Source: Streptomyces sp. MH60
GTDB lineage: Bacteria; Actinomycetota; Actinomycetes; Streptomycetales; Streptomycetaceae
DNA: 64,000 nt
Direction: 5' to 3'
Assembly (NCBI RefSeq): GCF_002939385.1
Contig: NZ_MULI01000018.1
Coordinates: forward strand, 1-64,000
The notes under the pieces are model-generated. The model was not told where the DNA came from, did not search any database, and saw only the letters and a program-made list of their open reading frames with translations. Each line of letters begins with the position of its first letter. The first letter of the stretch is position 1. Positions 57,802 to 64,000 of this stretch are shown one piece after another. Made by a program: the position numbers and the translations under genes.

Positions 57802-59010
57802 TCAGGCCCGCTCCGCCAGGGCGCCCGGGTCGTCCAGGACGGCCCGCACCACGGAGTGCGCGGCGCCGAGCAGCGGTCCCTGCGGACCCAGCTCCGAGAC
57901 CGCGACCGGGCAGGCGGGGCCGGCCGTGCGCCGGGCCAGTTCGTCACGCAGCGACGGCAGCAGCCAGGGCGCGAGACCGGCCAGGGCGCCGCCCAGCACC
58001 ACGCCCTCGGGATCCAGCAGGTTCACCGCCCCGGTCAGGGCGATGCCGAGTGCCGTGCCCGCCTCGCGCAGAGCACGCCGTACGTCCTCGTCGCCCTGTG
58101 CGGCACGTCCGGCGAGCAGCCCGACGCGGTCTTCTCCGGGCTCCACACCCGCCGCCCGCAGTACCGCCTTCTCGCCGGCGTACTGCTCCAGGCACCCGCG
58201 CCCGCCACAGGCACACGCGGGCCCGTCGGGATGGACCGGCACATGCCCCAGCTCACCGGCGAACCCGCGGGTACCGCGCAGCAGCCGGCCGTCGAACACC
58301 ACGGCCGCACCGATGCCGATCTCGGCCGAGACGTGCAGGAAGTCCCGGGGCGTGCCGTCACCGAGCCAGAGTTCGGCGAGCGCGCCGAAGTTGGCCTCGT
58401 TGTCCACCGTCGGCGGCAGGTCCGCGGGCAGCAGCGCGCCGAGGTCGGCGTCGTGCCAGTCAAGGTTCGGGGCGCGTACGACGGTCCGGCCGTCCCGGGC
58501 CACGAGACCCGGCACGGCCACCGCGAGCCCCGCCGGCCACAGTCCCTCGGCCTCCGCCTCCGACACGACCTGACGCACCAGCGCGGTGAGCTGCGCGAGG
58601 ACCGGCTCCGGCGAACGGCCTCGATTGCTGCCGTACCGCACGGCACGCGCGCGTACCCGGCCGCGCAGGTCGACCGCGCAGACCGCGAGATGGTCGACGC
58701 CGACCTCCGCCCCGACGCCGGCCGGGCCCTGCGCGCTGACGGCGAGCGCGGACCCGGGCCGGCCCACACGGCCGGGGCGCTCGGGACCCAGCTCCTCCAG
58801 CAGGCCCGAGCGGACGAGTTCGTCCACGAGGGTCGACACCGCCGCTCGCGTCAGCCCGATCCGTGAGGCGACCGCGGCCCGGGACAGCGGGCCCTCGGCG
58901 CTGACGGTGTGCATCACCCGCGCGAGATTGCGGCGGCGCATTCCCTGCTGGGTGTCCGGCAGCGCGCGCCCGGGACGGGCCGGGTGGGCTTCGTGCGGCG
59001 GTGCGGTCAT
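57802..59010 (-). CDS. xylR: ROK-family repressor (XylR-like)
   Basis: The 402-residue protein combines an N-terminal MarR-like helix-turn-helix (LSRAAVASRIGLTRAAVSTLV) with a ROK sugar-binding domain. The zinc motif CACGGRGCLEQYAG and FAGELGHVPVHPDGPAC are conserved. Its position beside xylB and divergent xylA makes it the likely xylose repressor. The glucokinase catalytic residues may be partly retained, but the helix-turn-helix argues for regulation. Confidence 0.88.
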   Translation of the reverse strand: MTAPPHEAHPARPGRALPDTQQGMRRRNLARVMHTVSAEGPLSRAAVASRIGLTRAAVSTLVDELVRSGLLEELGPERPGRVGRPGSALAVSAQGPAGVGAEVGVDHLAVCAVDLRGRVRARAVRYGSNRGRSPEPVLAQLTALVRQVVSEAEAEGLWPAGLAVAVPGLVARDGRTVVRAPNLDWHDADLGALLPADLPPTVDNEANFGALAELWLGDGTPRDFLHVSAEIGIGAAVVFDGRLLRGTRGFAGELGHVPVHPDGPACACGGRGCLEQYAGEKAVLRAAGVEPGEDRVGLLAGRAAQGDEDVRRALREAGTALGIALTGAVNLLDPEGVVLGGALAGLAPWLLPSLRDELARRTAGPACPVAVSELGPQGPLLGAAHSVVRAVLDDPGALAERA

Positions 59011-59214
59011 GCCTCCGTCAGTCCTCGTTCCGTCGTCGCTCGATCCGGCCTCGGGCCGGTGACCGCTGGTCGCGGTGCACGGTGTGCCGTCCGATGCCGG
59101 ACCCGCCGGCCGGGGTGCCTACGACACGTCAGGTCCGGCCGCGACCCCCGCTGCGGCGCCCCCGCGACCGTTCGCGTACCGTCCGCCGGTGGCCGGGCCC
59201 GCGCGGGCACGTCC

Positions 59215-60660
59215 TCAGCGGGAGGCCGCGTCCCGTTCCAGCAGCGGTGCCGCGTCGGAGAGTACCCCGGTGATCCTGTTCAGCGTCGCCTGGTCCCGTT
59301 CCACGGCGTCGAGCACCGGTCCGGCGGCCGTGTTCCAGCGCCGGGCGACGGCGGCCGCGTCCTCGCCGGTCAGCAGGCCGGCCGCCTGTGCCGCGGCGCC
59401 GAGCGCGACCAGCTCCCTGGCCTCCGGGATCTGGACCGGGCGTCCCGACAGCCGCCGTACCGTCTGCTGCCAGGCCGTGCCCCGGGCGCCGCCGCCGATC
59501 AGCAGCAGTGGCGCGGACGGGTCCGCGTCGGCGTCCAGGACGAGGTCGAGCGCGCCGAGCAGCGAGTGGACGGCGCCGTCGTACGCGGCCTGGAGCAGCT
59601 GGCCGGCGGTCGTGTCGTGCCGCAACCCGTACAGGAGACCGGAGGAGTGCGGGAGGTTCGGTGTGCGCTCGCCGTCCAGGAAGGGCAGGAACGTGGCGTC
59701 GGCGCCCGGCTCGACGGCTTCCCGGTCCAGGCCCAGCAGGGACGCGACGCGGTCGACGGCGAGCGTGCAGTTGAGGGTGCAGGCCAGCGGAAGCCAGTCG
59801 CCGCGCGCGTCGGCGAAGCCCGCCACCGTGCCGGTCGGGTCGGCGGGCCGGCGCTGCGACACGGCGTACACCGTGCCCGACGTGCCGAGGCTCATCACCG
59901 GGACGCCGGGGCGCAGGCCGAGGCCCAGCGCGGCCGCCGCGTTGTCGCCGGTGCCGGCGGCGACCAGGGTGCCCTTGGAGAACGGCAGGCCGTGGCCGTC
60001 GCGTACCGTGCCGGCCACCTCGCCGGGCCGGACGACCCGGGGCAGCAACGCCGGATCGAGTCCCACGCGCGCGAGGATGCCCTCGTCGTACGCCTCCGTG
60101 CCCGACGCCCACCAGCCGGTGCCGGACGCGTCGCCGCGGTCGGTGGTCCCTTCGCCGGTGAGGCGCTCGGTGAGGTAGTCGTGGGGAAGCCGTACGGCCT
60201 TCACCGCGCGGACCGCGTCCGGCTCCTGCTCGGCCAGCCACGCCCACTTGGTGACCGTGAAGGAGGCGCTGGGGACGCTCCCCGTGCGCTCCGCCCAGGC
60301 CTTGGCCCCGCCCAGCTCGTCGATCAGCCGGCGGGCCTGCGGGGCCGAGCGCACGTCGTTCCACAGCAGGGCGGGGCGCACCGGCTCGCCCCGCGCGTCC
60401 AGCGTGACCAGGCCGTGCTGCTGCCCGCCGATGGAGACCGCGGCGGCCTCGCGGGCGGCGTCGCCGCACTGGGCCAGGGCCTCGCCCAGCGCTTCCCACC
60501 ACTGGCGGGGATCGCTCTCGCGGCCGGCCCCGGACGACACGGTGTGGGGCGCCTGGCCGCTCGCGACGACCCGGCCGGTGGCCGCGTCGACGACCAGTGC
60601 CTTGGTGGACTGGGTGGACGTGTCCACGCCGACGACGAGCGGACCCTCGGCTGCTGACAT
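59215..60660 (-). CDS. xylB: Xylulokinase
   Basis: The 481-residue FGGY-family kinase phosphorylates D-xylulose after xylose isomerisation. VVGVDTSTQSTKALVVDAATG at the N-terminus, ISIGGQQHGLVTLD-type residues and the C-terminal GGGARGTAWQQTVRRLSG ATP-binding motif are intact. ATG at 60660 follows AGGGAG at 9 nt. It is divergent from xylA, with a 155-nt control region between them. The 204 nt between its stop and the ROK gene hold only a small hairpin at 59045-59059. Confidence 0.94.
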   Translation of the reverse strand: MSAAEGPLVVGVDTSTQSTKALVVDAATGRVVASGQAPHTVSSGAGRESDPRQWWEALGEALAQCGDAAREAAAVSIGGQQHGLVTLDARGEPVRPALLWNDVRSAPQARRLIDELGGAKAWAERTGSVPSASFTVTKWAWLAEQEPDAVRAVKAVRLPHDYLTERLTGEGTTDRGDASGTGWWASGTEAYDEGILARVGLDPALLPRVVRPGEVAGTVRDGHGLPFSKGTLVAAGTGDNAAAALGLGLRPGVPVMSLGTSGTVYAVSQRRPADPTGTVAGFADARGDWLPLACTLNCTLAVDRVASLLGLDREAVEPGADATFLPFLDGERTPNLPHSSGLLYGLRHDTTAGQLLQAAYDGAVHSLLGALDLVLDADADPSAPLLLIGGGARGTAWQQTVRRLSGRPVQIPEARELVALGAAAQAAGLLTGEDAAAVARRWNTAAGPVLDAVERDQATLNRITGVLSDAAPLLERDAASR

Positions 60661-60746
60661 CGGGCTTCTCCCTCTTCCGCGGGTGCTGGGACCCGGCCTT
60701 CACTCCTTCGGGGACACCTTGTCCCTTCCCAGGACCGTGTGTGCAT

Positions 60747-61979
<1,233 letters not shown>

Positions 61980-62002
61980 CCGCTCCGGCCCCCGTGTGCG
62001 CG

Positions 62003-62035
62003 CTCCGGCCCCCTCCCTCGCGGACGGGGCCGGAG
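62003..62035 (+). terminator. Terminator of xylA
   Basis: CTCCGGCCCC and GGGGCCGGAG form a 10-bp stem with a 13-nt loop, 24 nt after the stop. A nearby palindrome (62122-62138) may serve the opposite SWIM gene. Confidence 0.7.
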
Positions 62036-62139
62036 CCCGTCCGGATCGCCGACAGCCCGGATCCCCGGGCCCCGGACGGGACGGCGAAGAGACAGCACGG
62101 GGCCGGGCCAGGCAGCGCTGAACCGGGCCGGGCCCGGTG

Positions 62140-63408
62140 TTACGGCTCGTCCCCCGTCGCGAGGGCCGCCGCGGACAGGGCCGTCGCCGGGTCCTGGCCG
62201 GCACCGCCCACGGGGACCCATCGGCCGTGCTCTCTGCGGTACGGCCACCAACGCCCCTCGCGGTCCAGTCGGAGCTGGTGCGGTGCGCCGACGACGGTCC
62301 ACCGGTTGGCCCGCGCCCGCAACGACGGCCGCTCGTCCTCCTCCCATGCCGACTCCAGTGCCGCACGCGCGCGTGCGAGCGTGTCGCCCTCCACCGCCCA
62401 CTCCTCCTCGAGCACGGACAGGGCGGCCTCACCGCCGAGCCGCCAGGCGTGTACGGCCACGGCCAGTGCCTCTCGTGTGCGCCCCGAACCCGCACCGAGG
62501 CGGTCCAGCACATCCGGTCCAGGATCCCCCGCGGCCAGGCGCACCGCATCCTGCGCCACGGTCGGCTCCGCGGCCACGGCCCGTCGGTCGTGCCCGCCGC
62601 GCAGGGCCTCGGCGAGCAGGCGGTGGGCCTCCGCCGCCGTCCGGGAGGCCAGGAAGAACAGGCCGGACGGGTCGACGCCCGGCGGGGAGGCCGCCTCCGT
62701 GTCCAGGGACGGCGGCAGCCCCGGGCCGTCCCCGAGGCCGGGCGGCGCGGGCAGGGGAGGCAGCACATGCCCCGCCGCGTACGCCTCGGCGGCGTCCACA
62801 CCCTCCGGTCCGGAAGCGACCTCCTGAGCGGGTGCCGAGCCGTGGCTCTGAAGGGCTTCCAGCACGGCGCCCTCCGCACGGCCCCGCATCAGCAACAGGA
62901 CGAAGGGATCCTGGTCCAGCAGCCTGGCCACCTGGTAGCAGAGCGCCGCGGTGTGCCCGCAGTGGTCCCAGGCATCGCAGTCGCACTCCGGTTCCAGGTC
63001 GCCCATGCCCGGCAGCAGGTCGATGCCGGCGGCCGCGGCGTCCTCCACGAGGTGCGGCGGCATGTCGCGGTCCAGCAGCGCCGCGACATGCCCGGAACGC
63101 TCGATCGCCATGTCGACGAAGCGGTCCCACTGCGCGTCGGAGAGCTGCTCCAGAAGAACGTCGGCCCGATGCGCCGTGCGGTCCCGGTCCTGGACGACCG
63201 CGGTGATGCGTCCCGGCCGCACCGAGACCGCGCCGACCGCTCCCGCGCGCGCGAGCCTGCGCCCCGTCTTCACCTGCGCCGCGTCCATCGCCGCGTCCTC
63301 CAGCGACTTCAGCCAGGCGCGACCCCACCAGGTCTGCGCGAAGCCCTGCCCCTGTGCGGGCGGCAGCGCGACGAACGTCCGTTCCGCCTCGTCGTCGTAC
63401 CGAGTCAT
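62140..63408 (-). CDS. SWIM zinc-finger protein
   Basis: The 422-residue protein carries a SWIM motif, ECDCDAWDHCGHTAAL (CxC...CxH zinc ligands, about 141-156), after an N-terminal domain (TWWGRAWLKSLEDAAMDAAQ) typical of actinobacterial SWIM proteins. The rest is helical, with a Pro-rich linker. SWIM domains bind DNA or proteins. Its ATG overlaps the stop of an SNF2 helicase gene by 4 bp, so the two proteins probably work together on DNA. Confidence 0.9.
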   Translation of the reverse strand: MTRYDDEAERTFVALPPAQGQGFAQTWWGRAWLKSLEDAAMDAAQVKTGRRLARAGAVGAVSVRPGRITAVVQDRDRTAHRADVLLEQLSDAQWDRFVDMAIERSGHVAALLDRDMPPHLVEDAAAAGIDLLPGMGDLEPECDCDAWDHCGHTAALCYQVARLLDQDPFVLLLMRGRAEGAVLEALQSHGSAPAQEVASGPEGVDAAEAYAAGHVLPPLPAPPGLGDGPGLPPSLDTEAASPPGVDPSGLFFLASRTAAEAHRLLAEALRGGHDRRAVAAEPTVAQDAVRLAAGDPGPDVLDRLGAGSGRTREALAVAVHAWRLGGEAALSVLEEEWAVEGDTLARARAALESAWEEDERPSLRARANRWTVVGAPHQLRLDREGRWWPYRREHGRWVPVGGAGQDPATALSAAALATGDEP

Positions 63409-64000
63409 CGCGTACCCCCTCGCAGTTCGACCAGGTCGGCCAGTTGCGCGTCCGTCAGTTCCGTGAGCGCCGCGTCGCCCGAGCCCAGAACGGCGTCGGC
63501 GAGTTCCCTCTTGCGGTTCAGCAGGGCGGCGATGCGGTCCTCGATGGTCCCCTCCGTGATCAGCCGGTGCACCTGCACGGGGCGGGTCTGACCGATGCGG
63601 TGGGCGCGGTCGGTGGCCTGCGCCTCGACGGCCGGGTTCCACCAGCGGTCGTAGTGCACGACGTGCTCCGCGCGCGTGAGGTTCAGTCCGGTGCCCGCTG
63701 CCTTCAGCGACAGCAGGAAGACCGGGACCTCGCCGTCCTGGAACCGCCGCACCAGCGACTCCCGAGCGGTGACGGACGTGCCGCCGTGCAGGAACATCGA
63801 CGACACGCCGCGCGCGGCCAGGTGCTGTTCCAGGAGTCGTGCCATCTGCACGTACTGCGTGAAGACCAGCACGCTCGCCTCCTCGGCGAGGATCGTGTCG
63901 AGCAGCTCGTCCAGCAGCTCCAGCTTCCCGGAGCGACCGGTGATCTTCGGCCGGTCCTCCTTGAGGAACTGTGCCGGGTGGTTGCAGATCTGCTTGAGGC
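63405..64000 (-). CDS. SNF2-family DNA helicase, C-terminal part (gene continues beyond window)
   Basis: The frame is open to the window end and gives the last 197 residues or so. Helicase motifs of the second RecA domain are clear: SVLVFTQYVQMARLLEQHL, LSLKAAGTGLNLTRAEHVV (motif V) and QATDRAHRIGQTRPVQVHRL (motif VI). The family translocates on double-stranded DNA or removes proteins from it. The protein ends LVELRGGTR and its stop overlaps the SWIM start. Confidence 0.93.
   Translation of the reverse strand, partial: LKQICNHPAQFLKEDRPKITGRSGKLELLDELLDTILAEEASVLVFTQYVQMARLLEQHLAARGVSSMFLHGGTSVTARESLVRRFQDGEVPVFLLSLKAAGTGLNLTRAEHVVHYDRWWNPAVEAQATDRAHRIGQTRPVQVHRLITEGTIEDRIAALLNRKRELADAVLGSGDAALTELTDAQLADLVELRGGTR

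Overview
The window is high-GC actinobacterial chromosome with very strong G/C third-position bias and looks like a Streptomyces close to S. coelicolor/S. lividans. The gene order (xylose genes, cellulase/LPMO pair, DNA ligase, the rppA-CYP158A2-cupin trio, murT-gatD, a phosphofructokinase, an acetate-type symporter operon) is what I recall for the SCO1167-SCO1230 region. That placement rests on memory and on protein features, not on a search.

Layout. 1-4.6 kb: end of a regulator-like gene and a very large secreted metalloprotease. 4.6-16.1 kb: MHS-family transporter, RpiB-like isomerase, a translationally coupled dimethylargininase/ornithine aminotransferase pair with its Lrp-type regulator, a LytTR regulator/symporter/LytS-type kinase operon, a CtaG-like protein and pfkA. 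16.3-19.1 kb: murT-gatD and a divergent peptide deformylase. 19.1-24.4 kb: TetR/acyl-CoA dehydrogenase pair, then the tetrahydroxynaphthalene/flaviolin operon rppA-CYP158A-cupin. 24.4-33 kb: aldehyde dehydrogenase, DNA ligase-NUDIX pair, a dithiol-oxidase-like flavoprotein with an XRE-cupin regulator, and a quinone oxidoreductase/acyl-CoA dehydrogenase operon. 33-39.6 kb: small secreted or membrane proteins and two drug-efflux MFS transporters with TetR and MarR regulators. 39.7-43.3 kb: a cellulose module (AA10 LPMO, GH12 endoglucanase, LacI regulator) with CebR-type operators. 43.7-47.5 kb: an unusual MerR-beta-clamp fusion and an ABC-F protein preceded by a short leader peptide.

47.6-53.7 kb looks like an accessory, decaying island. 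It holds a YcaC-like hydrolase, two transposase remnants, an ArsR/FAD-monooxygenase pair with twin operators, a truncated luciferase-like monooxygenase, a MarR regulator, a GNAT protein and a shattered pyruvate-oxidase-like gene. One palindromic box, of the type GTTGATGCATCAAC, recurs at four promoters here and suggests a small local MarR regulon. 53.8-64 kb returns to ordinary chromosome: aldehyde dehydrogenase, GAF regulator, Tat-exported amidase, the xylose locus (ROK repressor, xylB, divergent xylA) and a SWIM-SNF2 pair cut by the window end.

Two themes cut across the window. Many adjacent genes overlap by exactly 4 bp (ATGA/GTGA). Several starts, mostly of regulators, sit 6-8 nt after a TAnnnT-type -10 with no Shine-Dalgarno sequence, which suggests leaderless transcripts. 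No rRNA, tRNA, CRISPR array or intact insertion sequence was recognised.
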